Assembly (NCBI RefSeq): GCF_000708885.1
Contig: NZ_JEOE01000002.1
Coordinates: 1-64,000, forward strand
Origin: Cellulomonas sp. HZM
Lineage (GTDB): Bacteria; Actinomycetota; Actinomycetes; Actinomycetales; Cellulomonadaceae
DNA: 64,000 bases
Direction: 5' to 3'
Shown here: positions 1-9,321 of the stretch, piece after piece
Position numbering within the stretch: position 1 is the stretch's first letter
Layout of the letters: the number at the start of each line of letters is the position of its first letter
The notes under the pieces: model-generated
What the model saw: the letters and a program-made list of their open reading frames with translations, nothing else
Databases searched by the model: none
Told to the model about the DNA's origin: nothing
Made by a program: the position numbers and the translations under genes

Positions 1-1503
1 CAGGTCACCGCTGAGGGGCCGCAGGGGTTGCGGGAGGCGTTGGCGGACCCGGCCGCGCAGGCGAGGTTCACTGAGGCGGTCACGGGTATGACACCGGTGC
101 AGACCCGCAGGACGATCCTGGAGTACGCGGCTGTCTTCGACCCGGGCCGGGTGCAGGACGAGCACGACCAGGCCCGGCGGGACCGGTTCTTCAACCTGTC
201 CGGTCACGGCACGGGGGTCAAGGTCACCGGGTTCCTGGACGCCACCACCGGGCACGCGTTACGCCTCGCCCTGGAGGCGGCCTCGCCGCGGGTCGAGGGG
301 GACGAACGCACCGGGCAGCAACGCCGCGCCGACGCCCTGGGGACGATCGCAGCCCACGCGCTCGGGTGCGGCACGGGTGAGAGCGGTGCGAGTGGCGGCG
401 GCACGGGCGTGGGTGCCGGTACCGGCGCCGGCGGCAAGGACGCCGTCGGCAGCGGTGCCGGTGGGACGACCGGTGCGGGCCTGGTCGGTTCGACCGGCGT
501 TGGCGCTGGCGCGCGCACCGGCAAGACCGGTGGCGGGCTGTCCGGGGTGCGCAACCGGCCGCACATCTCGTTGATCGTCCCTGCCGAGACCATGGTCGAG
601 CTGCACCGTGCCGGCCTGGCCGGAGAGACCGGCCGCATCCACCACGCCCGCCGCGCCGACGGCCGCGGCCGGCCGCAGGACGACACACGTCCCGCGCCAC
701 GCGGCAGCAGCGGCGGTGGCGTGAGCGGCGTGCCCGACGTTGCGGGCGAGACCAACTCGTTGTTCTCCGAGCTGCCCGGTCCGCGCACCGCCGACGGTGA
801 GCTCATCACCACCCGCTCGGCTGCGGGGCACCTGGCCGCCGGGCTCGCCGGGGTGCCCGCACCGACGCTGGAGGACGGGACACCGGTGGCGCTCTCGGAG
901 CTGGCCAAGGCGTTGTGCGACTGCGACATCACGAGGATCGCGATCACCGCGGACAACGTGCCCGTCGACCTGGGACGGACCGCCCGGGTGTACACCGGGG
1001 CGCACCGGCGGGCCGTGACCGTGCGGGACCAAGGATGCGCATGGAACGGGTGCGAGACACCCGCCCGGTTCACCGAGATCCACCACATCCGCTGGTGGGA
1101 CCGAGACAACGGCGAAACCTCCCTCGAGAACGCCGTGATGCTCTGCGACTACCACCACCACCGCGTCCACGAACACGACCTCACCATCGAACGCCACCAA
1201 CCACCGCCCCCACGGAAGCCCGGGCGGCGACGACCACGCATCGAGAACAGCGACACACCACCCGACCACCCGGTCGGCCAACCCGGCGCGCCCGCACACG
1301 TGACAGCCGGTGGCCCCGACACGCCCGGCAGCTCCGTGCTCCCCCACCACCCGCGAGGACCTCGCGATCACGTCACGGACAGCGACGACCACGCCACGGA
1401 CGGGCTGCCACCGCTCGGCCGACCTCGCTCGACCTACACGTTCCGACGCACCAGCGACGGCACCGTCGTCAACGAACCACGACGACCCGGCGCCGCGGCC
1501 TGA
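1..1503 (+). CDS. DUF222/HNH endonuclease-like protein, 5' end outside window
   Basis: The reading frame is open from base 1 to the TGA at 1501-1503, so the N-terminus lies upstream; a TTG at 28 is only an internal candidate start. The visible ~500 residues fit the actinobacterial DUF222 plus HNH family (the 13E12-like repeat proteins). The DUF222 part comes first, then a Gly/Ala/Ser/Thr-rich low-complexity linker (bases about 370-540), then a C-terminal HNH nuclease fold with CAWNGC, EIHHIRWW, and CDYHHHRVHEHD. These residues resemble the Cys and His metal ligands and general base of HNH enzymes. Family members are numerous per genome and poorly characterised; they are often proposed to be mobile or DNA-repair nucleases, but no substrate can be assigned. 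The C-terminal ~100 residues are Pro/Arg-rich and look disordered. Confidence 0.85.
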   Translation, partial: QVTAEGPQGLREALADPAAQARFTEAVTGMTPVQTRRTILEYAAVFDPGRVQDEHDQARRDRFFNLSGHGTGVKVTGFLDATTGHALRLALEAASPRVEGDERTGQQRRADALGTIAAHALGCGTGESGASGGGTGVGAGTGAGGKDAVGSGAGGTTGAGLVGSTGVGAGARTGKTGGGLSGVRNRPHISLIVPAETMVELHRAGLAGETGRIHHARRADGRGRPQDDTRPAPRGSSGGGVSGVPDVAGETNSLFSELPGPRTADGELITTRSAAGHLAAGLAGVPAPTLEDGTPVALSELAKALCDCDITRIAITADNVPVDLGRTARVYTGAHRRAVTVRDQGCAWNGCETPARFTEIHHIRWWDRDNGETSLENAVMLCDYHHHRVHEHDLTIERHQPPPPRKPGRRRPRIENSDTPPDHPVGQPGAPAHVTAGGPDTPGSSVLPHHPRGPRDHVTDSDDHATDGLPPLGRPRSTYTFRRTSDGTVVNEPRRPGAAA

Positions 1504-1506
1504 GAC

Positions 1507-1524
1507 ACGTGCCGCGAGGCACGT
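1507..1524. terminator. Hairpin after the HNH gene
   Basis: Perfect 7-bp stem ACGTGCC/GGCACGT with a 4-nt loop, starting 3 bp after the stop codon, between two convergent genes. No U-tract, as is usual in high-GC actinobacteria. Confidence 0.5.
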
Positions 1525-1608
1525 CGCCGAGCGATGATCAGCGACGAGCAACGGCTTGGTTGGTCCACCGCGGCCGACAGCGTTCTGGCCGTCGCCCGCG
1601 CGCTCGGC

Positions 1609-2700
1609 TCAGCGAGCGATGCGCGCCGCTCCCACGGCTGCGAGCTCGCCCAGACGCGACAACGCGCGGAAGTACTTCTTGCGGTAGCCCCCGGCCAGCA
1701 TCTCCGCGGAGAACAGCGCACCCGCCCCGGCACCGCCGAGGAGCACGGAGATGTCGCGGTCGTAGAGCCGGTCGACGAGCACGACGACCCGCAGCGCCAC
1801 GTCCTGCGTCGGCACCGGGCCGAGGCCGGTGATCGCCGCGAGGCCGACACCGTCGAGCAGCGCACCGTACCGACTCGGGTGGACGCGGCTCAGGTGCTCG
1901 AGGAGCTGGGCGAACCCGTCGAGAGTCACGGCGCCCGCGACGTGCGTGCTCGCGTCGTCGGCCCGGAGCCCGGCGACCGCCGCACGCACGTCGTCGTCCG
2001 ACAGCACCGCCTCGTCCGTGCGGACCGCACGGTGCCGGTAGTCCTCCCCGTCCACGCGCGTGACCTCGAACCGCGAGGACAGCGCCTGGATCTCACGCAG
2101 GAAGTCGTCCGCTGCGAACCTTCCCTCGCCGAGCGCGTCCGGCAGCGTGTTGGACGTCGCCGCGAGCGCGACCCCACGATCCGCTAGCTCGCGCAGCAGC
2201 CGCGACATCAGGACGGTGTCCCCCGGGTCGTCGAGCTCGAACTCGTCGATGCACACGAGTCGGTGCGCGGCGAGCGCCTCGACGGTCGGCAGGAATCCGA
2301 GGGCGCCCACGAGGTTGGTGTACTCGACGAACGTGCCGTAGGCCGTGCGCTCGGTGCCGACGGCGTGCGCGAGCGATGCGAGCAGGTGCGTCTTGCCGAC
2401 GCCGAACCCGCCGTCGAGGTAGATCGCCACCGGCTCGGCACGGCGCAGCAGCCGACGCCGACCCGCGGCGTCGATCTGGTCCGCCGCGCGTCGCAGGCGG
2501 GTGACCGTCGTCGCCTGCGAGCCGAAGCGCGGGTCGGGGACGTACGAGTCGAACGATGCGCCGGCGAAGTGACGAGGCGGGACGAGCTCGGCGACGAGCC
2601 GGTCGGCCGGCACGTGCGGCAGCCGGCCGACGAGGGCAGGTGCCGCAGCGTCGTCGGTCGCACGGGGCTGCGCCGGACGCTGGTCGGGTGCGAGGCTCAC
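1609..2700 (-). CDS. zapE: Cell division protein ZapE (AFG1-like ATPase)
   Basis: 363 aa from a GTG at 2700. P-loop ATPase of the ZapE/AFG1 family, which in other bacteria acts at the division site with FtsZ; in actinobacteria its role is less studied. Walker A is GGFGVGKT (residues about 97-104), Walker B is LVCIDEF (about 148-154), followed by a sensor-like region with TSNTLPDAL. The N-terminal ~25 residues are a Pro/Ala-rich tail. The start was chosen because a TACCCT hexamer lies 8 nt upstream of this GTG, the pattern of leaderless transcripts seen repeatedly in this window; the frame stays open to an ATG at 2835 but that extension is low-complexity. It is transcribed away from the sulfate operon. 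Confidence 0.88.
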   Translation of the reverse strand: MSLAPDQRPAQPRATDDAAAPALVGRLPHVPADRLVAELVPPRHFAGASFDSYVPDPRFGSQATTVTRLRRAADQIDAAGRRRLLRRAEPVAIYLDGGFGVGKTHLLASLAHAVGTERTAYGTFVEYTNLVGALGFLPTVEALAAHRLVCIDEFELDDPGDTVLMSRLLRELADRGVALAATSNTLPDALGEGRFAADDFLREIQALSSRFEVTRVDGEDYRHRAVRTDEAVLSDDDVRAAVAGLRADDASTHVAGAVTLDGFAQLLEHLSRVHPSRYGALLDGVGLAAITGLGPVPTQDVALRVVVLVDRLYDRDISVLLGGAGAGALFSAEMLAGGYRKKYFRALSRLGELAAVGAARIAR

Positions 2701-2708
2701 GGTGACCC

Positions 2709-2714
2709 AGGGTA
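2709..2714 (-). promoter_or_regulatory. -10 hexamer TACCCT of zapE, leaderless type
   Basis: On the minus strand TACCCT is separated from the GTG start by 8 nt, so the transcript would begin at or next to the start codon. Confidence 0.5.
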
Positions 2715-2864
2715 CGTACGCGGCGCGATCATGGGAGGCCGCGCGCGACGTGGTCCCCGCCACACGTCCGCCGACCGAACCGTGCGACGACGGCGCGTGA
2801 CCGACGCGCCCGCCCGCGCGGAGCGCGATGATCACGGCCCTTCAGCCGCGCTCCGGGCAACGCA

Positions 2865-2906
2865 GTGAGACGGACCGTTGTCCATACTTCGGCGCACTCG
2901 TCTCAC
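2865..2906. promoter_or_regulatory. Inverted repeat upstream of the sulfate reduction operon
   Basis: Perfect 7-bp arms GTGAGAC (2865-2871) and GTCTCAC (2900-2906) flank 28 bp that contain a CATACT hexamer (2883-2888), a plausible -10 for the rightward transcript. The arms could be half-sites for a repressor of sulfur genes, or pair in RNA if transcription starts further upstream. The GAGAC/GTCTC core is loosely reminiscent of the McbR-type boxes of corynebacteria, but the spacing is much longer, so the regulator is unassigned. Confidence 0.35.
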
Positions 2907-3019
2907 ATGTCGGAAGAGCGGTTCCGGTGATGCGGATCGTCTGTCAGCCTCGTCACGTGACCCCCTCGAGCGCCCCCCGCTGCTGTCGTGGCGGAGCCGT
3001 GCGCGCTCTCGGCGGTCAC

Positions 3020-3052
3020 ATGTGCATGTGCTGCTGTCAGCGGAGCCTCTGA
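3020..3052 (+). CDS. Poly-cysteine leader peptide (candidate cysteine-sensing uORF)
   Basis: Ten codons, ATG to TGA, reading MCMCCCQRSL: four Cys codons in the first six, three of them consecutive (TGC TGC TGT). It lies 113 nt before the sulfite reductase start. The same frame is open back to an ATG at 2930, which would give a 40-residue peptide with three more Cys (one CC pair), so the exact start is uncertain. Poly-cysteine uORFs upstream of sulfur-assimilation genes have been described in mycobacteria as cysteine-responsive attenuators: when Cys-tRNA is scarce the ribosome stalls on the Cys codons and downstream expression rises. The gene context here (Cys biosynthesis operon, hairpins between uORF and first gene) fits. 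Translation itself is not shown by the sequence; only a weak GGCGG precedes the ATG. Confidence 0.7.
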   Translation: MCMCCCQRSL

Positions 3053-3076
3053 CCCGCCCCGTCCCCCCAGATCCAC

Positions 3077-3121
3077 GGGCGCGCGGTCCGCGCCCCATGG
3101 TGACGTCCTCGCCGGACGTCA
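3077..3121 (+). promoter_or_regulatory. Tandem hairpins in the sulfate operon leader
   Basis: Two perfect stems follow the poly-Cys uORF: GGGCGCG/CGCGCCC with a 5-nt loop (3077-3095), and TGACGTCC/GGACGTCA with a 5-nt loop (3101-3121). They start 25 nt after the uORF stop codon. Their position suits an attenuator or a switch between alternative foldings, set by where ribosomes stall on the uORF. Confidence 0.55.
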
Positions 3122-3142
3122 GGGTGCAGCCGCACGTCCACG

Positions 3143-3157
3143 ACCTTCTCCGGAGGT
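3143..3157 (+). promoter_or_regulatory. Hairpin sequestering the Shine-Dalgarno of sulfite reductase
   Basis: ACCTTC and GGAGGT pair as a 6-bp stem (one G-U) around a 3-nt loop, burying the entire GGAGG (3152-3156) that lies 9 nt before the ATG at 3166. Opening of this stem could be the output of the leader. Confidence 0.45.
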
Positions 3158-3165
3158 AGCGCCAC

Positions 3166-4824
3166 ATGGCGCAGACCCGCATCGCACCCCCCGCGGCCCG
3201 CAACGAGGGCCAGTGGGCCTTCGACCAGCGCGAGCCCCTCAACGGCAACGAGCAGTTCAAGCAGGACGACGACGGGCTCAACGTCCGTCAGCGCATCATC
3301 GACGTGTACTCGCGTGAGGGCTTCGCGTCGATCGACCCGAACGACCTGCGCGGCCGCATGCGCTGGTGGGGCCTGTACACGCAGCGCAAGCCCGGGATCG
3401 ACGGCGGCAAGACCGCGACGCTCGAGCCGCACGAGCTCGACGACGAGTACTTCATGCTCCGGGTGCGGTGCGACGGCGGGGCGCTCTCGCTCGAGCAGCT
3501 GCGGACGATCGCGCAGATCTCCGTCGAGTTCGGCCGGGACACCGCCGACATCACCGACCGTCAGAACATCCAGCTCCACTGGATCCGCATCGAGGACGTC
3601 CCGACGATCTGGGAGCGGCTCGAGGCCGTCGGGCTCTCGACGCAGGAGGCGTGCGGCGACACCCCGCGCGTCGTGCTCGGCTCCCCCGTCGCGGGCGTCG
3701 CGGCCGACGAGATCATCGACGGCACGCCCGCGGTCCGCGTGATCGCCGAGAACTTCATCGGCGACCCGCGCTTCTCGAACCTCCCGCGCAAGTTCAAGAC
3801 CGCGATCTCCGGCTCGCCGCACCACGACGTCGCGCACGAGATCAACGACGTCGCGTTCATCGGCGTGGTGCACCCCGAGCTCGGCCCCGGCTTCGACCTG
3901 TGGGTCGGGGGCGGGCTGTCCACCAACCCCAAGCTGGGCGTGCGCCTCGGCGCCTTCGTCTCGCTCGAGCGGATCCCCGAGGTGTGGACCGGTGTCGTCG
4001 GCATCTTCCGTGACTACGGCTACCGCCGGCTGCGCACCCGCGCCCGCCTGAAGTTCCTCGTCGCGGACTGGGGCGCCGAGCTGTTCCGGCAGGTGCTCGA
4101 GGGCGAGTACCTCGGCTACACGCTGCCCGACGGGCCCGAGCCTCCGCCGCCGCCGACGGGCCGCCGCGACCACGTCGGCGTGCACCCGCAGGTCGACGGG
4201 AACTTCTACGTCGGTGCCGCGCCCACGGTCGGTCGCGTGTCGGGCCCGCTGCTCCTGCGGCTGGCGGACGTCATGGAGCGCGCCGGCTCGGACCGGCTGA
4301 GGCTGACGGTCGAGCAGAAGCTCGTCGTGCTCGACGTGGCGCCGGACCTGGTCGACGAGCTCGTCGAGGGTCTCGAGGACCTCGGGCTCGCCGTGCGCAG
4401 CGCGTCGACGTTCCGTCGCGGGACGCTCGCGTGCACCGGCATCGAGTTCTGCAAGCTGGCGATCGTCGAGACCAAGGCGCGCGCCACGGCGCTCGTCGCC
4501 GAGCTCGAGGACCGGCTGCCCACGTTCGACCAGCCGATCACGATCAACCTCAACGGCTGCCCCAACTCGTGCGCGCGCATCCAGACGGCCGACATCGGCC
4601 TCAAGGGTGCGCTCGCCGGCGGCGAGGACGGCTACCAGGTCCACCTCGGCGGCGGGCTCGGGCTCACGAGCGGCCTCGGGAAGACCCTGCGCGGCCTGCG
4701 CGTTCCCGCTCACGAGCTGCCCGACTACGTGGAGCGCGTGACGCGACGTTTCGACGAGCAGCGCACCGAGGGCGAGCTGTTCGCCCAGTGGGCAGCCCGG
4801 GCCGACGAGGAGGACCTGCGATGA
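3166..4824 (+). CDS. nirA: Ferredoxin-type sulfite reductase (siroheme, [4Fe-4S])
   Basis: 552 aa with a GGAGG ribosome site 9 nt upstream. Catalyses six-electron reduction of sulfite to sulfide in the cytoplasm. Two half-repeats of the nitrite/sulfite reductase fold are present. The coupled siroheme/[4Fe-4S] centre is bound by Cys423 and Cys429 (CTGIEFC) and Cys465 and Cys469 (CPNSC). Tyr71 (GLYTQR) and Cys163 (EACGDTP) sit where M. tuberculosis NirA has the Tyr-Cys cross-link of assimilatory sulfite reductases, which favours sulfite over nitrite. A Pro-rich stretch (about 325-331) lies between the halves. First gene of a six-gene overlapping operon with cysH, cysD and cysN, which supports the sulfite assignment. 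Family members are often annotated as nitrite/sulfite reductase; the symbol follows the mycobacterial homologue. Confidence 0.93.
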   Translation: MAQTRIAPPAARNEGQWAFDQREPLNGNEQFKQDDDGLNVRQRIIDVYSREGFASIDPNDLRGRMRWWGLYTQRKPGIDGGKTATLEPHELDDEYFMLRVRCDGGALSLEQLRTIAQISVEFGRDTADITDRQNIQLHWIRIEDVPTIWERLEAVGLSTQEACGDTPRVVLGSPVAGVAADEIIDGTPAVRVIAENFIGDPRFSNLPRKFKTAISGSPHHDVAHEINDVAFIGVVHPELGPGFDLWVGGGLSTNPKLGVRLGAFVSLERIPEVWTGVVGIFRDYGYRRLRTRARLKFLVADWGAELFRQVLEGEYLGYTLPDGPEPPPPPTGRRDHVGVHPQVDGNFYVGAAPTVGRVSGPLLLRLADVMERAGSDRLRLTVEQKLVVLDVAPDLVDELVEGLEDLGLAVRSASTFRRGTLACTGIEFCKLAIVETKARATALVAELEDRLPTFDQPITINLNGCPNSCARIQTADIGLKGALAGGEDGYQVHLGGGLGLTSGLGKTLRGLRVPAHELPDYVERVTRRFDEQRTEGELFAQWAARADEEDLR

Positions 4825-4961
4825 CCGAGCGCGCCGTCCCCTACTTCTGCCCGTTCTGCGCGAGCGAGGACCTGTTCCCCGCTGGCGACAAGCACGGCGA
4901 GTGGGAGTGCCGCTCGTGCGCACGGGTGTTCGGGTTGCGATTCGTGGGGGTGAAGGCATGA
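4821..4961 (+). CDS. 46-aa CxxC protein between sulfite reductase and cysH
   Basis: Starts at the ATGA overlap with the sulfite reductase stop and ends in an ATGA overlap with cysH, so it is translationally coupled on both sides. The short protein has CPFC near residue 10 and CRSC near residue 33, the two halves of a rubredoxin-like zinc ribbon, and an Arg/Val-rich C-terminus. From memory, a small protein of this kind also sits between these genes in Streptomyces. Function unknown; the position suggests a metal-binding or redox accessory of sulfite or APS reduction. It is easily missed by gene finders because of its length. Confidence 0.75.
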   Translation: MTERAVPYFCPFCASEDLFPAGDKHGEWECRSCARVFGLRFVGVKA

Positions 4962-5683
4962 CGGTCACCGACCGGAAGCACGAGAGCGAGGTGCGGGACC
5001 TGCCTGCGCTGCGGCAGCTCGCCGAGCAGGCGGGCCGCGAGCTCGAGGGTGCGCACCCGAAGGAGATCCTCGCGTGGGCCGCCCGCACGTTCGGGCAGGA
5101 CGTGGTGGTCGCGTCGTCGATGGGCGACGAGATCCTCGTGCACATGGCCGCCAAGGCAGCGCCGGGCATCGACGTCGTGTTCCTCGACACCGGTTACCAC
5201 TTCGCGGAGACGCTCGGCACGCGCGACTACTACGCCGAGTTCACCGACGTCACGCTGCGCACGATCCTGCCGCTCGCGACGGTCGAGCAGCAGGATGCCG
5301 AGCACGGTCCGCGACTGCACGACCGCGACCCCAACCTGTGCTGCGCACTGCGCAAGGTCGAGCCGCTCGAGCGCGCGCTCGCGCCCTACACCGCATGGGT
5401 CACCGGCATGCGCCGTGAGGACGCCCCGACGCGCACCGACATCTCGGTCGTCGGCTGGGACGACAAGCGGCACATGGTCAAGCTCAACCCCCTCGCGGCG
5501 TGGACGCAGGAGCAGGTCGACGAGTACGTCGAGGCCGAGCACGTGGTCCTCAACCCGCTGCGCCAGGTCGGCTACACGTCGATCGGCTGCGCCCCCTGCA
5601 CGCGCGCCGTGGCCCCGGGCGAGGACCCGCGGGCCGGTCGCTGGTCCGGCACCTCCAAGACGGAATGCGGTCTGCACACATGA
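4958..5683 (+). CDS. cysH: Adenylyl-sulfate (APS) reductase
   Basis: 241 aa. Reduces activated sulfate to sulfite using thioredoxin. The N-terminal PP-loop-like nucleotide site has SSMGDE (about 53-58). Cys128-Cys129 and Cys211/Cys214 (CAPC) form the CC...CxxC set that binds a [4Fe-4S] cluster in the APS-using class; enzymes restricted to PAPS lack these residues. The catalytic Cys237 lies in the C-terminal ECGLH motif. Use of APS agrees with the absence of a cysC (APS kinase) gene in this operon. Start ATG at 4958 overlaps the previous stop by 4 nt and the 3' end overlaps cysD by 4 nt. Confidence 0.95.
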   Translation: MTVTDRKHESEVRDLPALRQLAEQAGRELEGAHPKEILAWAARTFGQDVVVASSMGDEILVHMAAKAAPGIDVVFLDTGYHFAETLGTRDYYAEFTDVTLRTILPLATVEQQDAEHGPRLHDRDPNLCCALRKVEPLERALAPYTAWVTGMRREDAPTRTDISVVGWDDKRHMVKLNPLAAWTQEQVDEYVEAEHVVLNPLRQVGYTSIGCAPCTRAVAPGEDPRAGRWSGTSKTECGLHT

Positions 5684-6584
5684 CGCTCTCCCCCACGTTC
5701 ACCCAGCTGGACGCACTCGAGTCCGAGGCGGTCCACGTGATGCGCGAGGTCGCGGGCGAGTTCGAGCGTCCGGTGCTGCTGTTCAGCGGCGGCAAGGACT
5801 CGATCGTGATGCTGCACCTGGCGCGCAAGGCCTTCTGGCCCTCGCCGGTGCCGTTCACGCTCATGCACGTCGACACCGGCCACAACTTCCCGGAGGTCAT
5901 CGACTACCGGGACGACGTGGTCGAGCGGTACGGCCTGCGCCTCGTCGTCGCGAGCGTCCAGGACGCCATCGACGACGGCCGCGTCGTCGAGCGCCCCGAC
6001 GGCTCGCGCAACCCGTTGCAGACCGTGCCCCTCCTCGACGGCATCACGCAGCACCGGTTCGACGCGGTGTTCGGCGGCGGACGCCGCGACGAGGAGAAGG
6101 CCCGCGCCAAGGAGCGGGTGTTCTCCCTGCGCGACGAGTTCGGCCAGTGGGACCCGCGCCGTCAGCGCCCCGAGCTGTGGGACCTGTACAACGGCCGCCA
6201 CAAGCCCGGCGAGCACGTGCGCGTCTTCCCGCTGTCCAACTGGACCGAGCTCGACGTGTGGCGCTACATCGAGCGCGAGGAGATCGACCTGCCGTCGATC
6301 TACTACACGCACGAGCGCGAGGTGTTCCTGCGCGACGGGATGTGGTTGGCCCCCGGGGACTGGGGCGGCCCGCGCGCCGACGAGGTGCTCGAGACCCGCG
6401 CCGTGCGCTACCGCACGGTCGGCGACATGAGCTGCACCGGCGCGGTCGAGTCGGTCGCGTCGACCGTCGCCGACGTCATCGCCGAGGTGGCGGCGAGCCG
6501 CCTCACCGAGCGCGGGGCGACGCGCGCCGACGACCGGGCCTCCGAGGCCGCCATGGAGGACCGCAAGCGTGAGGGCTACTTCTG

Positions 6585-6585
<1 letters not shown>
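5680..6585 (+). CDS. cysD: Sulfate adenylyltransferase subunit 2
   Basis: 301 aa. With CysN it forms ATP sulfurylase, converting sulfate and ATP to APS and PPi. The PP-loop SGGKDS is at residues 36-41, followed by HVDTGHNFPE and, further on, FGGGRRDEEK, typical of the PAPS reductase/ATP sulfurylase fold. It begins in an ATGA overlap with cysH and its stop shares one base with the cysN start (TGATG). Confidence 0.96.
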
Positions 6586-8032
<1,447 letters not shown>

Positions 8033-8036
<4 letters not shown>

Positions 8037-9229
8037 CCGACCGGCACGCCCTGTGGGTGGACCTCGCCGGTCGGCGCGTGCTCGTCGTCGGCGGCGGTCC
8101 GGTCGCGGCACGGCGTGCCGCACGCCTCGTCGAGGACGGCGCCGACGTGCTCGTCGTCGCGCCCGCGGTGTGCGAGGACGTCGCCGACCTGGTCGCGCGC
8201 CGCGCCGTCCGCTGGGCGCAGCGCGACTACCTCGCGACGGACCTCGACGGCGCGTGGCTCGTGCACACCGCGACCGGGGACCGTGCGGTCGACGACGCCG
8301 TGGCGGCCGACGCCGAGGCGTCGCGCGTGTGGTGCGTGCGGGCCGACGACGCCACGGCTTCCCCCGCGTGGACGCCCGCCGTCGCACGTTCGGGCGACGT
8401 CGCCGTGGCCGTGACGACCGGCGGCGACCCTCGACGCGCGGCCACGCTCCGCTCCGCGATCGCGCTGCTGCTCGACACCGGCGCACTCCCCGTGCGCCGA
8501 CGACGGCCGGGCGCGGGCCACGTCTCCCTCGTCGGCGGCGGTCCCGGCGACCCCGGCCTCATCACGACGCGCGGCCGACGAGCGCTCGCCGAGGCCGACG
8601 TCGTCGTCGTCGACCGCCTCGCACCGCGGGCCCTGCTCGACGAGCTCGACCCGGAGGTCGAGGTGGTCGAGGCCGGCAAGGCCCCCCACGCGCACACCCT
8701 CACGCAGCACCAGATCAACGAGCTGCTGGTCGAGCGTGCGCGGGCCGGCCTGCGCGTGGTCCGGCTCAAGGGTGGCGACCCGTTCGTGCTCGGACGCGGT
8801 GGCGAGGAGCTCGCGGCATGCCTCGAGGCGGGCGTGCACGTCGACGTCGTCCCCGGCGTGACGTCGGCGATCGCGGTGCCCGGCACCGCGGGCGTGCCCG
8901 TGACGCATCGCGGGCTCTCGCGTCAGGTGACGATCCTGTCCGCGCACGACGACGAGCCCGACTGGTCGGCGCTCGCGCGTCTCGACGGCACGCTCGTGCT
9001 GCTCATGGGTGTGGGGCGGCTCGCCGCGCACACCGCGGCCCTCGTAGCGCACGGCAAGGACCCCGCCACGCCGGTCGCCGTCGTCGAGAACGGCACCCTG
9101 CCCGCCCAGCGGACGACGACGGGCACGCTCGCGACGATCGCCGACGTCGCCCTCGCGCGAGGCGTGGGCAATCCCGCCGTCGTCGTCGTCGGCGAGGTCG
9201 CCGCGCTCGCCGACGTGCTCGGCGGCTGA
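8033..9229 (+). CDS. cysG: Siroheme synthase-type fusion: precorrin-2 dehydrogenase + uroporphyrinogen-III C-methyltransferase
   Basis: 398 aa. Residues about 14-120 are a Rossmann domain ([15 protein letters not shown]) like the dehydrogenase/ferrochelatase half of CysG or Met8. From about residue 163 comes the SAM-dependent methyltransferase with [10 protein letters not shown] and [15 protein letters not shown]. Together they would convert uroporphyrinogen III to precorrin-2 and on to siroheme, the cofactor of the sulfite reductase encoded five genes upstream. The dehydrogenase half (~150 aa) is shorter than in E. coli CysG (457 aa in total), so whether it also inserts iron is uncertain. 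Last gene of the overlapping operon. Confidence 0.88.
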
Positions 9230-9321
9230 CGCGCGCACGCGCCGACACCGCGGCCCGGGCACACCGTGCGAGCACCCCTCACGTCGCGCACCCGTGCGCC
9301 GGGTCGCCTAGCGTGACCGAC

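Noticed and set aside
370-540. Gly-rich segment of the HNH protein as a tandem repeat or PE-PGRS-like domain
   Set aside because: Low-complexity linker without a fixed repeat unit at DNA level.
204-1551. Minus-strand open frames under the HNH gene
   Set aside because: Pro/Ala/Arg-rich translations opposite a DUF222/HNH coding frame with intact metal ligands.
2836-3165. SAM, cobalamin or other known riboswitch before the sulfate operon
   Set aside because: No conserved riboswitch core could be recognised; the poly-Cys uORF with hairpins explains the leader better.
3037-5190. 717-codon open frame on the minus strand over the sulfite reductase and cysH genes
   Set aside because: Antisense shadow typical of very GC-rich DNA; Arg/Val/Ala-rich with no domain, whereas the plus strand has all catalytic motifs.
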